From positions 1 through 6,402 of the forward strand of contig JAPOOH010000355.1 of NCBI GenBank assembly GCA_026713505.1: DNA of 6,402 nucleotides, written 5' to 3'. The notes beneath the pieces were generated by a model that saw only the letters and a program-made list of their open reading frames with translations, did not search any database and had not been told where the DNA came from. Source of the stretch: Chloroflexota bacterium (GTDB lineage Bacteria > Chloroflexota > Dehalococcoidia > Lucifugimonadales > Australimonadaceae). Within the stretch, counting starts at the first letter, position 1, and every line of letters begins with the position of its first letter. Below, one piece after another: positions 1 through 5,161 of this stretch. The position numbers were made by a program, and so were the translations under genes.

Positions 1-149
1 CGGGCACGGTGCCGGGCGGCGTGCTGTGGGAGCTCATCTACGTGCAGTACGTCATCAAGCTGGGCATCGCGGCGGTGGACACACCGCTGGTCTACTGGCT
101 GGTCGGTCTGGTGCGCCGCATCGAGGGCAAGGAGCCGGTCGCGGCGTAG
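1..149 (+). CDS. C-terminal end of a queuosine-precursor transporter-like membrane protein (VUT/YhhQ family), partial
   Basis: Reading from base 3, 48 codons run without interruption to a TAG at 147-149; the gene begins left of the window. The peptide has a hydrophobic stretch (ELIYVQYVIKLGIAAVDTPL) followed by a second (VYWLVGLV) and a basic, charged tail (RRIEGKEP), the usual end of a multi-pass membrane protein with a cytoplasmic C-terminus. The order QY-x2-K, then D-T-P-x2-Y, then a short charged tail is what I recall from C-termini of the VUT family (DUF165, YhhQ/QueT-like). These carry queuosine precursors such as preQ0 or preQ1 across the inner membrane for tRNA modification. Only the tail is visible, so the family call is moderate; another small multi-pass transporter is possible. 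The hairpin repeat begins soon after the stop. Confidence 0.6.
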   Translation, partial: GTVPGGVLWELIYVQYVIKLGIAAVDTPLVYWLVGLVRRIEGKEPVAA

Positions 150-153
150 GGAG

Positions 154-226
154 TCAGCCCGTCATTCCTGCGGAGGCCCGCGATTTGGCGCGCAACCTCG
201 TCCGGCGGGGCTGAGTTGTCATTCCC
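154..226. repeat. Degenerate GTCATTCC-type intergenic half-repeat
   Basis: Just after the stop of the first gene, a perfect 7-base inverted repeat, TCAGCCC (154-160) and GGGCTGA (208-214), encloses a degenerate element starting GTCATTCCTGCGG at 161. The same opening, GTCATTCC followed by an AGCGG-like block, recurs at 218, so the two are decayed direct copies 57 bases apart. Elements opening GTCATTCC(T/C)GCG are common dispersed intergenic repeats in GC-rich bacteria; membership here is inferred from resemblance. The hairpin could also serve as a weak 3' end for the upstream transcript, although no T-run follows. Confidence 0.4.
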
Positions 227-357
227 AGCGGGGCGCCGAGGGGGTCGTGAGCCTGCCCCGAGCCTGCCGAAGGGAATCTCTCAGGGTGGGCGTCCTCGTC
301 CAAAGACGATCCCCGAGAGATGCTTCGGCTGCGCCCGTAGTGCGCTCAGCATGACAA
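216..357. repeat. Long imperfect palindromic intergenic repeat (about 140 bases)
   Basis: The outer arms TTGTCATTCCCAGCG (216-230) and CGCTCAGCATGACAA (343-357) match at 12 of 15 positions when one is inverted. Inner arms at 262-286 and 311-334 share CCGAAG, ATCTCTC and GGG blocks in inverted orientation. The apex holds a perfect 5-base stem, TCGTC (296-300) and GACGA (305-309), around a CAAA loop. The left arm is longer because GAGCCTGCC is duplicated (249-257 and 260-268). The whole unit can fold into one long hairpin in either strand. No transposase gene or clear terminal duplication is seen, so it looks like a non-autonomous REP/MITE-like dispersed element lying between two gene ends (plus-strand stop at 149, minus-strand stop at 374). 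Confidence 0.7.
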
Positions 358-373
358 TGACTCCGGCCCCGCG

Positions 374-1240
374 CTACCCCTCTTCGCCCAGTTGCACGCG
401 GGCTTCTACCGAAACGAGCCCGCCCTCGCCGGGCGGGTCGAACGAGCCGAAGCTCGGGCGGGCGTCGTTGTAGTCGCGTCCGACGGCGAAGGTCAGGAGT
501 TCCGTGGGAGGCGGGAGCATCCGTAGCCTGGTGGGGTCGGCGGTGAGCCAGCCCTGGTCAGGGTGCTGGAACTCGATCCAGGCGTGCGTCTCGCCTACCT
601 GGGAGGCCAGCAGACCGGAAACGTAGCGCGTGGGGATGCCGAGTGCGCGCAGCAGGCCGATAGCGGCGTGCGTGTAGTCCTGGCAGACCCCGTATCCGCG
701 GGCGATGGCCTCCTCCGCCGTGGTGAACACGGAGGTGTGACCGCGCTCGTATACCATGCGACGGTGCAGCCAGGCCGTCACGGCCTGGACGGTCTCCAGG
801 AGCGACGTCGCGCCGCCCGCGGCTACCCTTGCCTGCTCGGCGAGCGCGATGGGGTCCACGAGCGCCGTCCCCGCGAGGTAGACGCCGGCGGGGAGCAGCC
901 GCTCCCGGTAGACCTCCATCCGGAGGTCGGTCACCGGTTCCCGGCCCAGGCGGACGGCTACCGAGCCTGCCGCATCCACGGTCATCTCACGGTGGGGGCA
1001 TGTCACTACGGAGCGGAGGACGCGGTTCCCGAACTCATCGTGGTCCTCGGTCTGCTCTCCGTCCGGAGTGGTGCGGACCTCGCAGGCGGCGTCGTATTGC
1101 GCATCGTCCACACGGGGGGCGATGCGCAATACGTTCTCGTTGCGGGTCACCTCGTGACCGTAGGCGTAAGTTGCCCGGTAGGTGTAGCGGGCGGTGATTG
1201 CCGCGCCGGGGTCCGAGCTGCGGAGCGGGTCTGCTTGCAT
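374..1240 (-). CDS. Transglutaminase-like superfamily protein
   Basis: This is a 288-residue protein of the bacterial transglutaminase-like (papain-fold) family. Residues about 17-105 look like the bacterial transglutaminase N-terminal beta domain (Y-T-Y, N-x-LRI-x-PR). Residues about 145-240 are the catalytic core. The triad is visible: Cys186 in GYGVCQDYTH, His219 in GETHAWIEF and Asp235 in WLTADPT. The tail carries the GRDYNDARPSFGSF block typical of this family, and a final beta strand. Length is normal for the family. There is no signal peptide or membrane segment, so it probably acts in the cytoplasm on peptide or amide bonds; substrates of such proteins are generally unknown. The ATG is well placed: an in-frame TAG lies five codons upstream at 1256-1258, no other start falls between, and a GGAG lies 4 bases before the ATG. 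It is last of three minus-strand genes and may be co-transcribed with the lipoprotein 102 bases upstream. Confidence 0.88.
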   Translation of the reverse strand: MQADPLRSSDPGAAITARYTYRATYAYGHEVTRNENVLRIAPRVDDAQYDAACEVRTTPDGEQTEDHDEFGNRVLRSVVTCPHREMTVDAAGSVAVRLGREPVTDLRMEVYRERLLPAGVYLAGTALVDPIALAEQARVAAGGATSLLETVQAVTAWLHRRMVYERGHTSVFTTAEEAIARGYGVCQDYTHAAIGLLRALGIPTRYVSGLLASQVGETHAWIEFQHPDQGWLTADPTRLRMLPPPTELLTFAVGRDYNDARPSFGSFDPPGEGGLVSVEARVQLGEEG

Positions 1241-1280
1241 AGGTCTCCGATGGGACTACGCGTCCGCCACGGTGGGGGAC

Positions 1281-1307
1281 CGGCCACCTCGTTCGCCGAT
1301 GTGGCCG
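1281..1307 (-). other. Hairpin in the gap between the small lipoprotein and transglutaminase genes
   Basis: CGGCCAC (1281-1287) and GTGGCCG (1301-1307) are perfect inverted arms. After one mismatch, TCG (1289-1291) and CGA (1297-1299) extend the stem around a five-base loop. It sits 36 bases after the lipoprotein stop in transcription direction. No T-run follows on the minus strand, so it is not a classical intrinsic terminator. It could be an RNA 3'-stabilising or processing stem that lowers expression of the transglutaminase gene. In sequence this rich in GC, chance is a real alternative. Confidence 0.3.
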
Positions 1308-1342
1308 TCGATCATCGCGGAGGGGAGTGTCCGGTCCACGGC

Positions 1343-1762
1343 CTAACTACCTGAGGCGGCCATGATAGCGGCGCCAAGCTGCGCGACCTTCTCTTCTGAG
1401 AGGCAATCGAAGATGACGGCTCCGGCAGGGTTGTCCGCCATCTCCATGGTGATGGTCATCTCGAGCGCCATCGCGTACATGGCCTCGCCCGCCGCCGCCT
1501 TTATGCACTCCACCTCGGACTCGTCGAGCAGGGTGAAGAGATCGCTTCCCTTGATGCCGCCGCCACCGGTGGGAGCGGCGGGTGTTGGCGTGGGGACAGG
1601 CGTCGGCGTGGCGGTTGGTGTGGGGGTCGGGGTGGGCGTGGGTGTCGGAGTAGGTGCGGCGCAGGCGATCCCGAAGCCAAGGAGCGCGATGAGAACGAGT
1701 GGCAGCGCAAGGGATACGCGCCGTCCGGCGAGGGGCCTGGTCCCGGCGTTGGCAAACGACAC
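1343..1762 (-). CDS. Small Thr-Pro-linker lipoprotein with a two-cysteine C-terminal domain
   Basis: The 139-residue product is probably exported and lipid-anchored. Residues 1-33 form a signal peptide with basic residues (R9, R14, R15), a hydrophobic core (ALPLVLIALLGFGI) and a lipobox-like GIAC ending at Cys34; Gly at -3 is unusual, so processing is likely but not certain. Residues 37-61 are a Thr-Pro tether (PT repeats broken by A51 and V56), followed by a GGGG spacer (66-69). Residues 70-139 form an acidic, Met-rich, probably helical domain with Cys86 and Cys120, which may form a disulfide. I do not recognise a named family. Short ExxC...ALxxCL units after TP-rich tethers are, in my experience, common in Chloroflexota surface proteins, and the function is unknown. 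The start is GTG, chosen for a strong Shine-Dalgarno 5 bases upstream. It lies 95 bases after the solute-binding protein gene. Confidence 0.8.
   Translation of the reverse strand: MSFANAGTRPLAGRRVSLALPLVLIALLGFGIACAAPTPTPTPTPTPTPTATPTPVPTPTPAAPTGGGGIKGSDLFTLLDESEVECIKAAAGEAMYAMALEMTITMEMADNPAGAVIFDCLSEEKVAQLGAAIMAASGS
1580..1654 (-). repeat. Degenerate 6-base coding repeat for the Thr-Pro tether
   Basis: Twenty-five codons for residues 37-61 alternate CCN and ACN with two substitutions (Ala, Val), giving a purine/pyrimidine-biased tract with a 6-base period. Third positions vary, so this is not a fresh slippage expansion. The protein pattern is kept while the DNA has drifted, which suggests selection for a stiff extended linker. 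Length could still vary between strains. Confidence 0.75.
1622..1642 (+). other. Potential G-quadruplex motif in the template strand of the lipoprotein gene
   Basis: Within the Thr-Pro coding tract, the plus strand carries four G-runs of lengths 5, 4, 3 and 3, separated by TC, T and CGT. This meets the usual G3+ N1-7 rule for an intramolecular G-quadruplex. Because the gene is on the minus strand, the G-rich strand is the transcription template. The motif follows from the Pro/Thr codon choice (CCC, ACC), so any function is speculative. Confidence 0.45.
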
Positions 1763-1767
1763 GTCGT

Positions 1768-1775
1768 CCTCCTCC
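1768..1775 (-). promoter_or_regulatory. Ribosome binding site of the small lipoprotein gene
   Basis: Read on the minus strand, GGAGGAGG ends 5 bases before the GTG at 1762-1760. It is a near-ideal Shine-Dalgarno and fixes the non-ATG start. It is the strongest such site among the minus-strand genes here, suggesting that the lipoprotein is translated well. Confidence 0.8.
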
Positions 1776-1798
1776 GAACAGGGTGCGAGGGTGGAGCT

Positions 1799-1829
1799 AT
1801 CCTACCCGCGCTGCCGGTGGCGGTGTCAA
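1799..1829 (-). promoter_or_regulatory. Candidate sigma-70-type promoter for the small lipoprotein gene
   Basis: On the minus strand a perfect TTGACA (1829-1824) is followed after 19 bases by TAGGAT (1804-1799), a 4-of-6 match to the -10 consensus. The start would fall near 1792, giving a leader of about 30 bases that contains the strong Shine-Dalgarno. The perfect -35 and fitting leader favour it; the long spacer and weak -10 count against it. If real, the lipoprotein, and perhaps the transglutaminase, is transcribed independently of the solute-binding protein gene. Confidence 0.4.
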
Positions 1830-1857
1830 CGGGTCCAGCCCCTCATTAAGAGAGACG

Positions 1858-3615
1858 TCAGCGGTGCCACTCGCCGATATTCCAGAGCTCGCTGTCCCAA
1901 CCGTTGATGCGAACGCCCTTCAGCGTGTTGAGGTGCGCGGACACGAATCCCCGGTTCACCAGCGGGATCTCGAAGTGGCTCTGCACGTGCAGGTCGTTCA
2001 GCCGCTTGATCAACTCCGTCCGCTCCGGCCCGATGCCCAGCCCGGCGAATTCGGCGTAGAGCTCGTCGTACGCGGGATTGCAGGAACGGGCGTTGTTGCC
2101 GTCGGCCCAGTTGTTCCCGCGCGCCTGGATGTGGTCGCAGAGCTGGCTGAGCAGGTACTGCTGCGGGTCGATGCCGGAGCCGCTGGCGTACATCTGAACG
2201 TCGGCGAAGAACCTGCGATACGACTCCTCGGGGTTCTCCACCGGATCGCCGCCGAAGAACAGGGCGGCGTCGTAGTGCGCGATCTCGGTCTCGATGCCTA
2301 TCTCACGCCACCAGTCGCGGATGAGGGCCTGCGTCTCCTGCCGGATCGCATTGGTGGAGGTCTGGTAGACGATGCGCAGCGGAACGCCGTTGTGCTCCCG
2401 TATGCCGTCGCCGTCCGTATCGAGCACGCCGTTGTCGTCCAACAGGAGGTTGGCTCCGTCGATGTCCTGCATGACGCAGGCGTCGTTGGTAGTGGAGGCG
2501 TAAGCCGGGGGACCCGCGACGATGTTGCACGTAGCCTCCCCTGCGAACCCGTACAGCCGGTCTGCGATGAGGTTGCGGTCTATCGCCATGGACATGGCCT
2601 GCAGGACGGGAGGGAAGGTGAGGAAGGGGTGCGGGTTCTCTCCGTCAAGATACTCGGAGCGGTCCTCACCCAGGGCGGGGTCGGCGTTGGTCTGGTTGAC
2701 GACGATGCGCTCTACGAGGCTGGAGAACGCCGCGACGACCTTGCCTCTGCCCATCGCCTCCATGCCGGACAGGACCTCCGGGTCAATCTGAAGGTTCCAG
2801 GCGTAGTCGGCCTCCCCCGATTCCAGCACGGCCCGCGCCGCCGAGAGGGCGTCGCCGCCGCCCTCGATGACGACGCGGTCGAAGTAGGCCTCCGGGCCTC
2901 GGTAGAAGGGGTTGCGCTCGTAGACGGCCTCCGCGTTGGGTTCGAAGCCGACGATGCGGTACGGCCCGGTGCCGAGCGGTGCGTAGTTCTGTGCGTCGCA
3001 GGTCGTGGCCGCCGCGCCTATGCAATCGGCGAACTGCGCAGCGCTGATAACGGGCGTGCCCATGCCAACGAACGCGTTGTAGGGATAGGGCGTAGGGTCT
3101 TCGAACGTGATCCTGACGGTCACCGCACCGAGGGCTTCCACGGAAGCGACGCCCTGGAACGCGTCGGAGGCGGTGCAACCCGTACGGTGGTCTGAGCAGT
3201 ACCGCCAGGTGAATACCACGTCATCCGCAGTCAAGGGGGCGCCGTCGGACCAGAGCAGTCCTTCCTTCAGTGTCCAGGTGATCGACATGAGGTCCTGCGC
3301 AACGCCGCCGTTCTCCAGCGTAGGCACCGCTGCAGCGAGGTCCGGCACGATGTTGCCGTCCGGGTCGTACACAGCGAGAGGCTCCAGCGTAACCGCGCCC
3401 GCGTCCGTGTCCTTGTTGCCCCGGGAAAGATACGGGTTGGGCACCGACGGCGCCTGCCAGTAGAGGACCGTCAGCACCTCCTGGTCGCTGGTTGACGCAG
3501 GTGCAGGCGTAGGCGTCCATGCGGGGGGAGGCGTGGGCGTATCCGTGGCGCCGTCGCAGGCCGACAGAGCCGAAAGGACGACGAGGACGAGGATGAGATG
3601 CAAGGAGTTACGCAT
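1858..3615 (-). CDS. Oligopeptide-type ABC transporter solute-binding lipoprotein (SBP family 5)
   Basis: The 585-residue product captures solutes (peptides, opines, glycosides or metal chelates in this family) outside the membrane and delivers them to an ABC permease. Residues 1-19 are a lipoprotein signal with lipobox LSAC (Cys20). Residues 25-38 are a Thr-Pro tether. The family-5 fold covers about 45-585, with WTLKEGLLWSDGAPLTADDV (114-133), the GTGPYRIV turn (215-222), YERNPFYRG (232-240), MAIDRNLIADRLYGF (343-357) and a DxDGDG acidic loop (399-404) often seen in this family. Eight cysteines follow Cys20, in four close pairs: 140/147, 198/206, 363/380 and 493/512. The ATG at 3615 is chosen because it starts the signal peptide directly; the frame stays open upstream to 4224, but that part overlaps the Rieske gene and looks non-coding. 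The Shine-Dalgarno is weak (AAGG, 8 bases away). No permease or ATPase genes are in view, and the ligand cannot be read from sequence. It is divergent from the Rieske gene across 279 bases. Confidence 0.9.
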   Translation of the reverse strand: MRNSLHLILVLVVLSALSACDGATDTPTPPPAWTPTPAPASTSDQEVLTVLYWQAPSVPNPYLSRGNKDTDAGAVTLEPLAVYDPDGNIVPDLAAAVPTLENGGVAQDLMSITWTLKEGLLWSDGAPLTADDVVFTWRYCSDHRTGCTASDAFQGVASVEALGAVTVRITFEDPTPYPYNAFVGMGTPVISAAQFADCIGAAATTCDAQNYAPLGTGPYRIVGFEPNAEAVYERNPFYRGPEAYFDRVVIEGGGDALSAARAVLESGEADYAWNLQIDPEVLSGMEAMGRGKVVAAFSSLVERIVVNQTNADPALGEDRSEYLDGENPHPFLTFPPVLQAMSMAIDRNLIADRLYGFAGEATCNIVAGPPAYASTTNDACVMQDIDGANLLLDDNGVLDTDGDGIREHNGVPLRIVYQTSTNAIRQETQALIRDWWREIGIETEIAHYDAALFFGGDPVENPEESYRRFFADVQMYASGSGIDPQQYLLSQLCDHIQARGNNWADGNNARSCNPAYDELYAEFAGLGIGPERTELIKRLNDLHVQSHFEIPLVNRGFVSAHLNTLKGVRINGWDSELWNIGEWHR

Positions 3616-3717
3616 GGGCCAGGCCTTATGGGTTCGGGATGGTTCAGGGGAACATTTTACTCCACGGTCCAGCGGGGAGCCGTCCGGGCATGGCTGTGCC
3701 GATATGGACATCCCACA

Positions 3718-3743
3718 GATATCCGCTCTTTCACTTGGATATC
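3718..3743. promoter_or_regulatory. GATATCC / GGATATC inverted repeat, candidate operator
   Basis: Perfect 7-base arms, GATATCC (3718-3724) and GGATATC (3737-3743), are separated by 12 bases. Each arm also contains the self-complementary GATATC. A related half, GATATGG, occurs at 3701. The centre-to-centre spacing of 19 bases is near two helical turns, as expected for a dimeric regulator binding one face. The site lies in the only divergent intergenic region of the window and overlaps the -35 zone of the candidate Rieske promoter. No regulator gene is visible, so binding is inference. Confidence 0.4.
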
Positions 3744-3756
3744 GTCGCGTTATACT
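3729..3756 (+). promoter_or_regulatory. Candidate promoter for the Rieske oxygenase gene
   Basis: TATACT at 3751-3756 matches the -10 consensus at 5 of 6 positions and stands out in GC-rich sequence. A weak -35-like TTTCAC (3729-3734) lies 16 bases upstream inside the inverted-repeat spacer. A weak -35 next to a good -10, with an operator-like site over it, fits an activator- or repressor-controlled promoter. Transcription would start near 3763, leaving a leader of about 130 bases in which I see no riboswitch or clear small ORF. On the opposite strand, TAAAAT (3659-3654) could be a -10 for the solute-binding protein gene, but it lacks a convincing -35. Confidence 0.35.
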
Positions 3757-3880
3757 TGCACGGCGGCGGTAGTCGTCGATTCCGGCCCCACGAACGCTGC
3801 GGCGCTGCTTCCGTTCCCGTCTCGCAGCAGAGCCTGCACGGGAGCCGGAAGGCCCGACGATGGACGACGATGTCCTGAAC

Positions 3881-3887
3881 AAGGAGG
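3881..3887 (+). promoter_or_regulatory. Ribosome binding site of the Rieske oxygenase gene
   Basis: AAGGAGG ends 7 bases before the ATG at 3895, an ideal Shine-Dalgarno. It rules out the in-frame GTG at 3889 (only 1 base of spacing) and the open frame that runs further upstream, fixing the start. Confidence 0.85.
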
Positions 3888-3894
3888 CGTGTCG

Positions 3895-5136
3895 ATGCTG
3901 AGCACTGCACAGAATGAGAAGCTGACCCGGGTAGGACAGGGAACGCCGATGGGCGAGCTCATGCGCCGGTACTGGCACCCCATCGCTGCTGCGGGTGAAT
4001 TGCATGAACGGCCCACCAAGGCCGTCCGCGTCCTCGGCGAGGACCTCGTCCTCTACAAGGACCGGTCCGGCACGCTCGGCCTCATCGAACGCTTCTGCCC
4101 GCACCGGCGCGTCGACCTTTCCTACGGGATACCGGAGGAACACGGCCTCCGGTGCATGTACCACGGCTGGATGATGGACGAGACCGGCCAGTGCATCGAG
4201 CAGCCTTTCGAGGAGACCGTTCATCCGGACGGTCGCTTCAAGGAGAAGGTGAAGGTCGCGGGATACCCGGTCCAGGAGCTTTCAGGGCTGATCTTCGCCT
4301 ACATGGGTCCGCGACCGACGCCGCTCCTCCCGCACTGGGAGCCGCTGATCGCCGAGAACGTGGCCTGCGACATCGCCATCACCGAGCTGCCGTGCAACTG
4401 GCTGCAGTGCCAGGAGAATTCGCTCGATCCCGTGCACACGGAGTGGCTGCACTCCTACTGGACCCGTTACCAGCAACGCGCAGCCGGGCTCACCGAGAAT
4501 GTACGAGGGGAATCTGCGCCGCATGAGCGCATCAGCTTCGACCTCTTCGAGCACGGCATCATCAAGCGGCGCGTCCTGACAGGGCTGGGCGAGGACCACG
4601 ATCTGTGGAAGGTGGGACATCCCATCCTCTTCCCCAACGTACTGCAGGTGGGCTCGCCGCAGAAGCTCACGATGCAGTTCCGCGTTCCCGTGGACGATGA
4701 GAACACGCTGCACATCTCCATCTACATCTTCCGGGCAGCGGACGGAGCCGTCGTGCCCAGGCAGGACCCCGTGCCGTACTACTACAACCCGCTGAGAGGC
4801 GAAGACGGCCGGTTCATAACGGACGTCACCTTCAACCAGGACTACATGGCGTGGGGAACGCAGGGGCCTGTGGCCCGTCGCGAACTCGAGAAACTCGGCG
4901 AGTCCGACAAGGGCATCATCATGTTCCGCAAGATGCTGAACGAGCAGATGGAGATCGTACAGGACGGCGGAGACCCCATGAACGTGTTCCGCAGCGAACT
5001 CGATCAGGAGCTCAAGCTTCCCGTTGAGCCAAGCAGGGGATTCGTCAACGGCGCTCCCCGCAAGTACATCCCGCAGGAGGCGGGGCCCAGCGTCGCCCAC
5101 GCCGACGTCGAGCGAGTGCTGGCTACGTACGCATAG
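3895..5136 (+). CDS. Rieske non-heme iron oxygenase, alpha subunit, phthalate/LigXa-like
   Basis: The 413-residue enzyme should use O2 and two electrons from a reductase to hydroxylate, or oxidatively demethylate, an aromatic or related substrate in the cytoplasm. The Rieske [2Fe-2S] ligands form a C-x-H-x16-C-x2-H set: Cys68, His70, Cys87 and His90. The mononuclear iron centre reads N175-x2-D178-x2-H181-x4-H186 in ENSLDPVHTEWLH, the same spacing as N154/D157/H160/H165 of dicamba monooxygenase, with Asp316 in FNQDYMAWGTQGP the likely third iron ligand. D178 is the expected electron bridge between subunits. The C-terminal part (about 300-375: YYYNPLRG, AWGTQGP, MLNEQMEIVQDGGDPMNV) resembles phthalate 4,5-dioxygenase/LigXa-type enzymes, which work as alpha-only oligomers. 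No beta subunit, ferredoxin or reductase gene is in view. The substrate cannot be assigned. The gene ends convergently, 23 bases before the stop of the beta-propeller gene. Confidence 0.93.
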   Translation: MLSTAQNEKLTRVGQGTPMGELMRRYWHPIAAAGELHERPTKAVRVLGEDLVLYKDRSGTLGLIERFCPHRRVDLSYGIPEEHGLRCMYHGWMMDETGQCIEQPFEETVHPDGRFKEKVKVAGYPVQELSGLIFAYMGPRPTPLLPHWEPLIAENVACDIAITELPCNWLQCQENSLDPVHTEWLHSYWTRYQQRAAGLTENVRGESAPHERISFDLFEHGIIKRRVLTGLGEDHDLWKVGHPILFPNVLQVGSPQKLTMQFRVPVDDENTLHISIYIFRAADGAVVPRQDPVPYYYNPLRGEDGRFITDVTFNQDYMAWGTQGPVARRELEKLGESDKGIIMFRKMLNEQMEIVQDGGDPMNVFRSELDQELKLPVEPSRGFVNGAPRKYIPQEAGPSVAHADVERVLATYA

Positions 5137-5142
5137 GGACGG

Positions 5143-5161
5143 GAGGCGTTCCCAGCGCCTC
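5143..5161. terminator. Hairpin between convergent gene ends, possible bidirectional terminator
   Basis: GAGGCG (5143-5148) and CGCCTC (5156-5161) form a 6-base stem around a 7-base loop. It lies just after the Rieske stop and overlaps the TGA of the opposing gene at 5162-5160. No T-run follows on either strand. Position, between two converging genes, is the main support. It may work only as a weak or factor-assisted terminator. Confidence 0.35.

Noticed and set aside
216..357. CRISPR or attachment-site reading of the intergenic repeat
   Set aside because: The copies are inverted and nested rather than regularly spaced direct repeats, and there is no integrase, cas gene or tRNA nearby.
216..473. 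Plus-strand open frames across the intergenic repeat (26-214 and 216-473)
   Set aside because: They read the wrong frame of the transporter tail, or the palindromic repeat and antisense of the transglutaminase end. No plausible protein.
563..1354. 263-codon plus-strand open frame opposite the transglutaminase gene
   Set aside because: The minus strand carries the Cys-His-Asp triad; the plus frame shows no domain and has low-complexity composition.
1699..3195. 498-codon plus-strand open frame opposite the solute-binding protein gene
   Set aside because: It is the antisense shadow of a strongly supported gene; high GC suppresses stops. Its sequence is Val/Arg/Asp-rich with no domain pattern.
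3735..3756. TTGGAT (3735-3740) as the -35 partner of TATACT
   Set aside because: The spacer would be only 10 bases, too short for a sigma-70 promoter.
3639..3878. Possible leader ORF upstream of the Rieske gene
   Set aside because: It has no Shine-Dalgarno, starts upstream of the candidate promoter and has no conserved-looking features. Its end at 3878 just before the Rieske Shine-Dalgarno seems accidental.
3616..4224. In-frame N-terminal extension of the solute-binding protein to a 788-codon reading frame
   Set aside because: The extension runs antisense through the start of the Rieske gene and lacks recognisable domains. The ATG at 3615 begins a clear lipoprotein signal with an LSAC lipobox.
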